A DNA stretch of 64,000 nucleotides from Kineosporia babensis. Its GTDB lineage: Bacteria > Actinomycetota > Actinomycetes > Actinomycetales > Kineosporiaceae. Every line of letters starts with the position of its first letter. Position 1 is the stretch's first letter. The notes beneath the pieces are model-generated. The model saw nothing but the letters and a program-made list of their open reading frames with translations. It searched no databases and was not told where the DNA came from. Shown one piece after another: positions 1 through 8,788 of this stretch. A program made the position numbers and the translations under genes. Location of the stretch: positions 372,001 through 436,000 of the forward strand of contig NZ_JAJOMB010000002.1 in NCBI RefSeq assembly GCF_021129305.1. Reading direction: 5' to 3'.

Positions 1-2
1 CG

Positions 3-3000
3 GTTGCGGCCGACGAGCTGCTGGACCTGCCGCCGATCGGTGCGCTGGACCAGGCCGAGCTGCTGGCCGAGCCGGACGTGCCGTTCCTGATCACGCATCC
101 CGGGATGGCGACGGGTGATCAGTGGGGGATCCTGGCGACGTTGCTGAACAACCCGAATGCCACGGTGGCGCTGGGTCTTCCGGCGGTGAACGGCCCGGAT
201 GCGGCGATGCGTCCGCTGGCCGAGTCGATCCGGGACTTCTACGCGGCGACCGGGGTGATGGACCAGGTTCGGCTGATGGAGGTGCGCTCGATCGGTGCCC
301 TGACCCGGGCCGCCCGTAACGCCTTCCCGGATCAGGAACAGGTCTCGGTCACGTTCGGCACCCGGTACGTGGAGCAGTTCGCGTACGGTTTCGGTGGCCG
401 GTTCAAGGAAGCGTTGCGGATCGACCCGGTCTCGATGGCCGCGCGGGGTCCGGCGATCGGGCAGTGGCTGTCCGGCAAGGGGATCAGTCTCGGGCCGGAC
501 GTCGAGGTCCTGGTGCTGTGGTCGCGGTTCAGCGGGAAGAAGGGCAAGGCGCACGTTGAGCACGACACCAGCCTGACCGGGGTGGCCCAGTTGCTGGGCG
601 ATCTGATGACCTCGGTGCCGCCGGGGCGCCGGCGGGTGGTGGTGATCGCCGGTGACCGGCACCCGAGCTGGGGATCCGCGGGGCGCAAGCCGGTGGATCA
701 CTACCAGCAGCTGGCTCGTCGGCACCACACCCAGGACTTCCAGGTCGTCGACCTGACCGAGTTCTGGCGCTCGCGCAGCGCTGCGCACCTGATCCGGCCG
801 CAGTCGGCCCGGCCGGAGTACGCGGCCTATCTGAGCCCGGACCCGCGGGTGAACCAGCTGGCGGTCTTCGAGTACCTGAACCAGTACGCGCACACCCAGC
901 ACCTGGGCTTCCGCAGCGGCAACCTGGAGGCCTTCGTGCTTTCCGGGCACAAGGTCTCGTACTTGGAAGAGCCGGGCTCGATCAGTACCGACCGGATGCA
1001 GCGCTGGGCGAATCTGGGCGTCAACCAGCAGATCAACCCGGCGCATGATCCCGACCGGCCGATGAAGTACTCGCTGCTGGTGACCGAGAAGGCGCCGACC
1101 CGGGCGGGTCAGTTGTACAAGCTGGACGAGTGGGCGGTCTCGGGTTTCAGCGATGCTGCCAAAGCTGCGCACGCCAGCATCGGCTACGTGCTGAAAGACG
1201 CTGACGCTCAGTCGGTTCAGGGCTTCCGGGACAGCGGTTACGAGCAGGCCGACGGTTCGTGGCAGTGGTTCAGCGGCTTCAACGAGCTGTACGCCGGCTT
1301 CCGGGAATTTGCGGCGAGCCCGCAGTGGAACAGCGTGTTGCGGCTGAATCCGGCCGAGAAGACCGAGCTGGGGCAGCAGCTGGAGTACCTGGCCACGCAG
1401 CTTGGCTGGGACCCGCAGTACCAGAGCTGGAACGACGACCTGGCCACCTTCGTTTCGGCCGCCGGTCTGCGCAGCGTTCTGGGAACGCTGCAGCGGGTGG
1501 ACGAGCTGGCCTCGCGGTTCGGCTCGTACCAGTCGGCGTGGGTCGCGGATCTGCGGGCCAGTTACCTGCGGGGTGGCAAGCAGGCCTGGAAGGACTTCAA
1601 GGCCTACTTCCAGATCCAGCCGGGCTTCACCGCAAACGATCTCGGCCTGATCCGCGAGCAGTTGGCTGACAACTGGGGGTACTCGTACCCCATCGCCGGC
1701 GGTCAGGCTCAGGGCCAGCCGCTGAGCGACGACGCAGCTGTGCGGGCCGCCTTCCCCGAGCTTGCGGCGGTGAACCCGGAGTGGGAGCGCGGGGGCGAGT
1801 ACGCGGTCAACTGCGTGATCTCGTTCATCACGATGTCGATCGCGCTGCGCGAGGGTGAGGCTTTCCAGGCGCCGCCGAGCGAGATGTGGTCGCACGCCGA
1901 GCTGATCGCCTGGCAGGGTCAGCAACTCGGGACTACTGCTGTCTTCCGCACGAGTGATCTGGACGAGATCCGGACTGCGATGCTGGCAGCCGGTGAAGGT
2001 GCCCAGGCGGCATTGGTGTTCGAGATCCCCGGCCGCGACCACGGCCACGTGGTCAACGTGGTGACCCGGGACAACACAGTCTGGTTCCTCGACGCTCAGG
2101 CGGGCCGGGCTGCCCGGGTGCCCACCGACGTCCATACGTTCGAGTTCTGGCCGATGTCACCGGGAATCGCGGATCTGGCTGGAGCCCAGCCGGTTTCCCT
2201 GGACGAGCTGACCGCCCTGCCTCAGATCGGTGCCCAGGGCAGCGAAGCGTTCGAACTGCAGACCCTGCAGCGGGTCGAACCGGCTGTTGCCCAGCTGCCC
2301 GTTGGGTTTGCCGAACCGGTCGAGCTGCCGGTGGCGGGTGCGCACAGCGAGCAGCAGTTCGGTTTCGGCCCGCTCGGTTTCGCCGAGAGCTTCGGTGGCA
2401 ACCGCTTGGCCGATGCCGCCTTCGTCGCCCAGGTCACGAACTTCGAGACTACCCCGGCCGTGCTCGGCGCGCTGCAGGGCGCCCTGACCACGCGGATCGC
2501 CGAACTGGGGGACACCAGCGCGGTGCAGACCATGCTGGAGGGCGCTCTGGTCGTGGCCGCCGCCGGGCACACCCTGACGCTGAAGCTGCAGGACGTGGAC
2601 CGGGCTCAGGCCCGTCGGGTGCGGTCCTCGCAGCAGCCGCAGCTGCGTTTCGGCGAGAGCCCGGCCGGACCGCTGGACTCGCTGGTCTCCCGTTCCACCG
2701 CGATCTCGCAGGCGATCACCCGGACCGGCACGTTCGACGCCTCGGTGTGGACCTCGGTGCTGCAGGGCAACCTGGCCGTGGTGCCCAGCGGCGGCATCAG
2801 CGGCTCGTCCACCACGTCGCGCACGCAGGGCTTCACCCTGGACTCCTCCTCGAACGAAACCATCGCTCCCGAAGGCGAACAGGCCTACTTCGACCTGCCC
2901 GCCCGGCTGGTGTCCGAGGTGCGGGTGGACGGCACCCGCGGCGTCCGGCACCGGATCACGCTGAACGAGTCGCTGCGGGTGTCCTTCCCGGAGACCGTGG

Positions 3001-6000
3001 CCGACTACCGGCCGGAGCCCGGCCCCTGGATCACCGGTTCGCAGTCGCGCCCGCTGACCGGCGCGCTGAGCACCGTGCTGCCCGGCTTCGGCGCGATCGG
3101 CGGCCTCGGGCAGCTGAACCAGGCGGTCCAGAAGGCACTCTCGATCGTCGCCGGCTCGGCCGCGGCCCAGGTGATCGACCACCGGCTGGCCGAGGCCGCG
3201 GTGCGGACCGAGCTGCCCCGAATGCTCGGCACCACGATCGCGCTCACCCCGCTGCCCTGGACCAAGGGCCGGGCGCTGGTGCAGCACGCCGGAGCCGAGG
3301 TGCTGGCCGCGCGTCGGCTGGGCCCGGCGCTGGAGATGCCGGTGCGCACCGACAAGGGCGGCGGTAGCAACCAGTTCACCGGTACCGGCAACAGCGGCAC
3401 GTTCGGCGCCAGCATCGGCCTGATGGTGAGCCCCGGACCGATCGGCGACGTCGGGCCGTACGTTGCGGTGGCCTTCCCGCTCAGCACCGGCCGGGGCGTG
3501 GAGCTGAAGAGCAGTTCCGCGCAGGCCACCGGCGATCGGGTCGGGTTCTCCGGTTCGAGCGTGCCGTACCAGCTGCAGGTCCGCCTCTCGCTGGGCGCCG
3601 AGGCGGTCGGGGCCGAACAGAAGAACGTGGGGACGTTTGCGGCCGAGGAGAAGTCGGATCTGACGGTCACGGTCTACGTGGCGGAAGAACTGGCTGATCT
3701 GTTCGAGCGAGCGCTCAAGGAGCATGCCGGGCAAGCACATTCGATCCCCCCGGCCTTGGGCGAGGTTCGCTACCCGCCGCCGGCTCTGACCGAGCCCACC
3801 GGTCCGGCCGGTTTCGCCGGGAACCTCGGCCTGAGCGGGACCCAGAACCTGGTGCGCCAGTTCAGCGGTCTGCTCGGTCAGCTGGAGGGCCAGGTGCGGG
3901 TGGATCCGTGGACCCGGGCCCAGCAGCTGGACCTGCAGGACTGGCTCCTCGAGCGGTTCGGCCAGCCCGACTTGCGCCACTCCCAGGACACGCTGTTCAG
4001 CCCGGGTGGGCGCAGCGAGACGTACGTGCGGGAGTTGGGTACCGGCGACGTTCAGCACGTCACCTTCGAGATCTCGGCCCGTCGCACCAGCCCCGAGCCG
4101 CTGGAGTCGATCCCGGTGAAGGAGGCCGCGGTCTCGCTGAAGCCGGGCGCCGGGTTCGACCTCACCTACGGCGGTAGCGACGTGACCGGCACCGGGCTCA
4201 GCGTGGGCACCCGCTGGAACTGGAGCATGCCGATCCCGGGGACCGACCGGAAGTTCATCGGCCGGCTCGCGCTGGGTTCGTCGGCCGGCCGTTCCCGGAC
4301 CGACGGTGTGGACGTGACCCACTCCGGCAGCGTCACCAAGCCGCTGGTCTACACCGGCCCGGCGGTGGCCTACCAGTACCCCGGCGAAGTCACTCTGAAA
4401 GTCTCGGTGACCCGGGTGCTCTCCCGAGACGTCTCGGCTCGTCTGGTTCGAGGGCTGGAGCACGGTTCCCGAAAGCTGATGCACCGGGCGGCTCCAGATC
4501 GGGAAGCCAGCACGCAGAGCCGGTTCGGTACCGTGGCGGGTTGGTTGGTGCCGGAACCCTTTACCTCACTGAACAAGACGGAGTCGGCGCTGAAGGCGCC
4601 GGCCGCCACGCCTGAGACCGAGGAGCCCTACGAACTGGCTTCGGAACGGCTCGATCACCAATTGCGGACGCTCGCCGCGGGTTCCGAGGCCGGTACCCAG
4701 ACGCTGGTGCCGACTCGCGCACAGACGTCCTGGTGGCAGTTCTCGTCCGGCTGGGTGTTCTCGCCGTTGTCCGACCCGTACGGCACCGTCGAGGTGCGCC
4801 CGGTAGACCGGGTCGCCTTCGTCGAAGGCGCGGGCGAGCTGCGCACCGCGCTGGTGGAACAGCTGGCCCGGGTCGGCGTCGACCGGACGTCGGCGCGGTT
4901 GTGGGCGCTGGCCAACATCACCGCCGAGCACCTGCGCGGGCTGTTCGTGCGCGAGGCCAACGGCCAGGCCGGTCACGTCTCGCAGAAACTGACGTTCGGC
5001 GACCGGGAGGCCCAGTACGCCCTGATCCCGATCGTGCACAGTGTCAAGGACGACGGCACCAGTGCCACTTTCGAGACCGGCGTGCAGATGGAGTACGGCG
5101 CCGCTGTGACCGCCTCGGGCTCGAGCGCGGCGACCTTCGGCCTCGACGCGAACGTGCGGTTCGGGGTCTCCCGGAGCGGGGGCGGCGCCCATGCGCGGTT
5201 CGGCCCGCAGTTCGCGCAGGTCGAGACCAAGGGTGACTCCGAAGGCCTGACCCGTTATCCCGGGCAGAGCCTGAAGGTGAAGCTCACCCACCACGGACGG
5301 CTCGGGGCGGTGCGTTGGCGGGTGATCGCGGTCTCGGCCCGTCACCTCACCGAGAGCCGTCGCCTGGACCAGCACCTCGGGGTGAAGGCCGCCGCCACGG
5401 ACGTCGACGTCGCCAAGGGGATCCGGTTCTACGCACCCGAGCGCACCGTCTTCACCCTGGCGGACCTGGACTCTGTGCTGGGCGGCCTGCCTGCCCTGCG
5501 GGCGGGTGAGCCGCGCCGGCTGCGGACCGAAGCGCCCAGCGACGGGCAGCGGCTCGGCCCGGTGGGCGAGCCGGAGCGGGTGGTGCCGGTTGCCCCGGTG
5601 AGCGACATCGATCCCACGCTGGTACCGGAATACCCCCTGGTGCCGCTGCATTCGGTGACCGAGTACTTCACCCCGGCGGCCGGGGCACCCGCGTTGAGCC
5701 AGGCGAACCCGGTGCTGAAGGCGGCCACCGACCTGCTGGCCCGGCACGAGCCCGGCGCCCTGACCGGCCTCTGGCAGTTGCAGGCCCCGTTCTCCGGGGT
5801 GCGTGGCGGCCTGGACGTGATGCTCTCGCCGCAGGCCCTGAACAGCCAGGCGCCGATCCTGCGCGGCGGGGGTCTGATGCTGACCCGGGTGGACGGCACC
5901 TTCCTCGGCCAGCGCACCACCCAGCTGCTGATCCGGCTCAACCGTGACCCGCGCAACCGCGGCTACGTCACCACCGAGGGTCTGGACGGCACGATCGGCT

Positions 6001-8747
6001 ACACCAACCGCGGCGATCAGCGCAGCACCACCACCTGGTCCACCAGCCGGGCGATCACCCTGGCTCCCGGCCTGACCGGGCTGATCGACGGTGTCGCAGG
6101 CCCGAAGTGGGTGCAGAGCCAGGCCATTGCCGAGCTGCTGCACGGCTGGAACCGCAGTGTGGGCGGCTCCACGGCGCTGGCCCCCTACCGGTACGACGGG
6201 TTCGGCCAGACCGGTGACCTGAGCGTGCTGCTCGGCGAGATCGACGTCGAGATCACCCTGGTCAGCACCTGGCGGCCTTCGCCGGTGCTGAACACCCTGG
6301 GTCTGGGCCTGCCGATGTCGCTGGCCCGGCACTTCCAGCAGCTCACCGCGGCCGGTCCGGCCGGGGTCACGGCCACGGTGGACAGCCGCACGGTCTCGCT
6401 GGGTGAGTCGGTGGCAGTGGTCACCGCGGACCTGAAGCGGCCGCTGCCCGCGGGCACCGGGGAACCGATCGTCTCCCGGGTCAGCCCTGGTTCGCTGAAC
6501 ACCGGCAGTACCGAGATCCGGTTCACCAGCGCCGAACTGCTGGACCAGGACGTGGTGCTGCGGATCGACCCGGACAAGGTGCGGTTCCTCTACGACGCCT
6601 GGAGTCAGGCGATCGAGCAGCAGGCCGGTTCGCCGGCGCTGCTGGCGGCCTGGGGGCAGATCGGTCAGGACGAGCTACGCACCCTGACCGACGCCGGGGT
6701 GCTGGAACACCACCTGCTGAGCACCGGTACCGGCGCGGATGTGGACCGGGCCCGCCTGCCGATCCCGGTCCGGGCCACCGGCAGCGTGTTCACCGACACC
6801 ATGGCCGGCCTGTCGGTCAGCTTCCGGCTGGTGAACCCGAAGGCCTCAGCCGAGTTCCCGGCCGCGCACTTCAGCGGCCAGGCCGACGTGATGACGATGA
6901 ACTCCACGCCGGGCAACCGCACGGACTTCTCCGGATCCGCGCGGGGCGGGGCGCCGAACCACTTCGCCAACCTGAACGCCGATCCGAAGCCGGCCTCCGG
7001 GAACGGGGCCTCGGAGGACTCGGTGCGCCCGATCGTGATCGCCGCGCCGATGTACACCGGCCGGACCAGGACCACGATCAGCAGCTCGCAGCGGGCCACC
7101 TCGGCGTACCAGGCCCGGTCGCTGGAGACCGACTGGTTCGGGCCGGTGCACCTGGACGCCCTGGTCACCGTGACACTGCGGACCAGCCACCAGCGGGACA
7201 AGATCCGTTACGGCGGAACCGAACTGCCGCTCACCTTCCGGGTCCGCAATCTGGTCGAGGCGGCCTACTCTCCGCAGCGCCTGCTGCAGGACGCCGGGCT
7301 GGGTTCCTGGGCGCCGACGCCGGTGCCGATCAAGGTGCCGTCGGGCTGGTACCTGCCCGCGGACGTCTCCAGTTCTGGACTCCTTGCGGTGCAGTCGTTC
7401 CCGAAGCTGGAGAACCCGGCCCTGGCGTTGCTGCACGTGAGCTTCCACCGGCCGGCGCCGCAGGAGCCGGTGCGGGTGCTTGCCTACGGTCAGGAGCTGA
7501 CCGCGCGCGAGTTCGGCGAGCGGTATCTGGTCCCGATCGCCCGGCACGACACCGGTATTCGGGGGCTTGTGCTGGTCACGGACTCCTTGCCGAGCGGAAC
7601 CGATGCCTTGCCCGAGATGTCGGCCGGGCTGCCCGACGGGATCACGATCGTGGCGGTGCCCGGTCCGCTCGTGGCATCGCTCGGCGAAGCGGCTGGGCTG
7701 GACGACCTGCTGGAGCTTGGGCTGTCCACCGAGGCCGGCCGGCCCAGCGCCAAGGCGCTCGGGAAACGTCCGGTGGGTAAGGGAACCGAGACTGATGAGC
7801 CGGCGGTCGCGCTCACCCGTGCTCCCGGGCCGGACGATCTGGATGTCGGTGCGGTGCGGGAACGGCTGGCCGAGCTGGCCGGACCAGACCGCTCCGCCGA
7901 ACGGGTGGCCTGGTGGGCCGGACTGGCCGAACAGGCCGAGCAGCTGGCGGACGGCTCCGAGGCGGCAGCGGTGGCTCCGTTGTCGTTCGTGGCCAACTCC
8001 ATGGTGGGCAACCGTCTGGCCGTGGCCGAAGGGTTCGAGGCGCTGGGCGAGCAAACTCAGGAGCAGTTGCGTTCCGAGCTGAGCGTGGTGCTGCTGGGCG
8101 CGTTGCTGCTGAGCTGGACAGCGGCCGGGGCGACCGGGCTGCCGACCCGCTCGATGGTGGCGCCGGTGGCCGAGCTGGCCGACGATCTGATCGAGCAGGT
8201 GCTCGGGCTCGGACGTCCGCGGCCGCCCGAGCGCCGACCCGAGGTGACCAGGCCGGAGCCGGTGGAGCCGGTGCGGATCAGGCCCACGGGGCACATTACC
8301 GCCACCGGTGCGGATGTGCTCGGGGCTCTGCTGGGTGGCCCGACGCAACCAGTGGCCGGTCCGGCCGACCACCCGAGCAGTCCACCGCAGGCACCCACCC
8401 CGACCACCCCGTCCGTTGCTCCTGCGGGCACACCCACACAGGTGAGCGGGACCGAGACGCCCGCCACACCCGTCCGTCCGGATCCGCTGCTGCCGCCGCC
8501 CGGCCTGCTGGGGCCGATCAAGGTCGATCCGGACGACGAGCCGGATCAGGAATCGGAAAGCGGGCCTTACGTCGCCACTGTCGGCAGCTCGGTGCTGGAT
8601 GCTCTGGCCCTGCTCGATCCGGGGATCGAGCTACCGGCGAAGGCGAACGACGACGTGCACCGCTGGGCGAGCGTTGGCCCTGTCACGAAAAAGCGGAAAG
8701 ATGGGGCCGACCCCCGACCAGGCAACACGGAGAGCGACGCATCATGA
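3..8747 (+). CDS. Giant multi-module protein with papain-fold (Tox-PL-like) domain, 5' end outside window
   Basis: The reading frame is open to the left edge, so the gene starts upstream and at least 2,914 codons are visible. The first in-window start, GTG at 78, is internal. Numbered from it: residues 1-330 are alpha/beta with a vaguely glycosyltransferase-like look (motif RSGNLEAFVLSGHKVSYLEE); 330-550 are helical; about 560-690 match the papain-like toxin/glutamine deamidase family, with a plausible triad C579 (VNCVISF), H657 (DHGHVVNVV) and D672 (WFLDAQAG). From about 700 to 2,500 there are repeated glycine/serine-rich beta modules separated by short helical segments of the type VxFVEGAGELRTAL. 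Residues 2,490-2,720 are alpha/beta then helical, and the last ~170 are Pro-rich. The same beta modules recur in the giant gene at 43343. The gene is coupled to the downstream AAA gene. Export by type VII secretion and toxicity are inferred. An adhesin-like surface protein is the alternative. Confidence 0.75.
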   Translation, partial: VAADELLDLPPIGALDQAELLAEPDVPFLITHPGMATGDQWGILATLLNNPNATVALGLPAVNGPDAAMRPLAESIRDFYAATGVMDQVRLMEVRSIGALTRAARNAFPDQEQVSVTFGTRYVEQFAYGFGGRFKEALRIDPVSMAARGPAIGQWLSGKGISLGPDVEVLVLWSRFSGKKGKAHVEHDTSLTGVAQLLGDLMTSVPPGRRRVVVIAGDRHPSWGSAGRKPVDHYQQLARRHHTQDFQVVDLTEFWRSRSAAHLIRPQSARPEYAAYLSPDPRVNQLAVFEYLNQYAHTQHLGFRSGNLEAFVLSGHKVSYLEEPGSISTDRMQRWANLGVNQQINPAHDPDRPMKYSLLVTEKAPTRAGQLYKLDEWAVSGFSDAAKAAHASIGYVLKDADAQSVQGFRDSGYEQADGSWQWFSGFNELYAGFREFAASPQWNSVLRLNPAEKTELGQQLEYLATQLGWDPQYQSWNDDLATFVSAAGLRSVLGTLQRVDELASRFGSYQSAWVADLRASYLRGGKQAWKDFKAYFQIQPGFTANDLGLIREQLADNWGYSYPIAGGQAQGQPLSDDAAVRAAFPELAAVNPEWERGGEYAVNCVISFITMSIALREGEAFQAPPSEMWSHAELIAWQGQQLGTTAVFRTSDLDEIRTAMLAAGEGAQAALVFEIPGRDHGHVVNVVTRDNTVWFLDAQAGRAARVPTDVHTFEFWPMSPGIADLAGAQPVSLDELTALPQIGAQGSEAFELQTLQRVEPAVAQLPVGFAEPVELPVAGAHSEQQFGFGPLGFAESFGGNRLADAAFVAQVTNFETTPAVLGALQGALTTRIAELGDTSAVQTMLEGALVVAAAGHTLTLKLQDVDRAQARRVRSSQQPQLRFGESPAGPLDSLVSRSTAISQAITRTGTFDASVWTSVLQGNLAVVPSGGISGSSTTSRTQGFTLDSSSNETIAPEGEQAYFDLPARLVSEVRVDGTRGVRHRITLNESLRVSFPETVADYRPEPGPWITGSQSRPLTGALSTVLPGFGAIGGLGQLNQAVQKALSIVAGSAAAQVIDHRLAEAAVRTELPRMLGTTIALTPLPWTKGRALVQHAGAEVLAARRLGPALEMPVRTDKGGGSNQFTGTGNSGTFGASIGLMVSPGPIGDVGPYVAVAFPLSTGRGVELKSSSAQATGDRVGFSGSSVPYQLQVRLSLGAEAVGAEQKNVGTFAAEEKSDLTVTVYVAEELADLFERALKEHAGQAHSIPPALGEVRYPPPALTEPTGPAGFAGNLGLSGTQNLVRQFSGLLGQLEGQVRVDPWTRAQQLDLQDWLLERFGQPDLRHSQDTLFSPGGRSETYVRELGTGDVQHVTFEISARRTSPEPLESIPVKEAAVSLKPGAGFDLTYGGSDVTGTGLSVGTRWNWSMPIPGTDRKFIGRLALGSSAGRSRTDGVDVTHSGSVTKPLVYTGPAVAYQYPGEVTLKVSVTRVLSRDVSARLVRGLEHGSRKLMHRAAPDREASTQSRFGTVAGWLVPEPFTSLNKTESALKAPAATPETEEPYELASERLDHQLRTLAAGSEAGTQTLVPTRAQTSWWQFSSGWVFSPLSDPYGTVEVRPVDRVAFVEGAGELRTALVEQLARVGVDRTSARLWALANITAEHLRGLFVREANGQAGHVSQKLTFGDREAQYALIPIVHSVKDDGTSATFETGVQMEYGAAVTASGSSAATFGLDANVRFGVSRSGGGAHARFGPQFAQVETKGDSEGLTRYPGQSLKVKLTHHGRLGAVRWRVIAVSARHLTESRRLDQHLGVKAAATDVDVAKGIRFYAPERTVFTLADLDSVLGGLPALRAGEPRRLRTEAPSDGQRLGPVGEPERVVPVAPVSDIDPTLVPEYPLVPLHSVTEYFTPAAGAPALSQANPVLKAATDLLARHEPGALTGLWQLQAPFSGVRGGLDVMLSPQALNSQAPILRGGGLMLTRVDGTFLGQRTTQLLIRLNRDPRNRGYVTTEGLDGTIGYTNRGDQRSTTTWSTSRAITLAPGLTGLIDGVAGPKWVQSQAIAELLHGWNRSVGGSTALAPYRYDGFGQTGDLSVLLGEIDVEITLVSTWRPSPVLNTLGLGLPMSLARHFQQLTAAGPAGVTATVDSRTVSLGESVAVVTADLKRPLPAGTGEPIVSRVSPGSLNTGSTEIRFTSAELLDQDVVLRIDPDKVRFLYDAWSQAIEQQAGSPALLAAWGQIGQDELRTLTDAGVLEHHLLSTGTGADVDRARLPIPVRATGSVFTDTMAGLSVSFRLVNPKASAEFPAAHFSGQADVMTMNSTPGNRTDFSGSARGGAPNHFANLNADPKPASGNGASEDSVRPIVIAAPMYTGRTRTTISSSQRATSAYQARSLETDWFGPVHLDALVTVTLRTSHQRDKIRYGGTELPLTFRVRNLVEAAYSPQRLLQDAGLGSWAPTPVPIKVPSGWYLPADVSSSGLLAVQSFPKLENPALALLHVSFHRPAPQEPVRVLAYGQELTAREFGERYLVPIARHDTGIRGLVLVTDSLPSGTDALPEMSAGLPDGITIVAVPGPLVASLGEAAGLDDLLELGLSTEAGRPSAKALGKRPVGKGTETDEPAVALTRAPGPDDLDVGAVRERLAELAGPDRSAERVAWWAGLAEQAEQLADGSEAAAVAPLSFVANSMVGNRLAVAEGFEALGEQTQEQLRSELSVVLLGALLLSWTAAGATGLPTRSMVAPVAELADDLIEQVLGLGRPRPPERRPEVTRPEPVEPVRIRPTGHITATGADVLGALLGGPTQPVAGPADHPSSPPQAPTPTTPSVAPAGTPTQVSGTETPATPVRPDPLLPPPGLLGPIKVDPDDEPDQESESGPYVATVGSSVLDALALLDPGIELPAKANDDVHRWASVGPVTKKRKDGADPRPGNTESDAS

Positions 8748-8788
8748 ACGCACCGCACGGGCTCGCCGGCCGTCCGGACTCCCGATGA
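8744..8788 (+). CDS. Possible 14-codon coupling mini-ORF
   Basis: An ATG at 8744 overlaps the stop of the giant gene (ATGA). The frame reads 14 codons (MNAPHGLAGRPDSR) and its TGA at 8786-8788 overlaps the ATG of the AAA gene at 8785, again as ATGA. GGAGAG at 8729-8734 could serve as its ribosome-binding site, whereas the AAA gene has none of its own. It may carry ribosomes from one long gene to the next rather than make a functional peptide. Chance cannot be excluded for so short a frame. Confidence 0.3.
   Translation: MNAPHGLAGRPDSR

Noticed and set aside
2157-6332. Long antisense reading frames (775 and 588 codons) opposite the first giant gene
   Set aside because: They are composition shadows in very GC-rich DNA: rich in Arg/Gly/His/Gln, no domains, while the sense frame has clear motifs.
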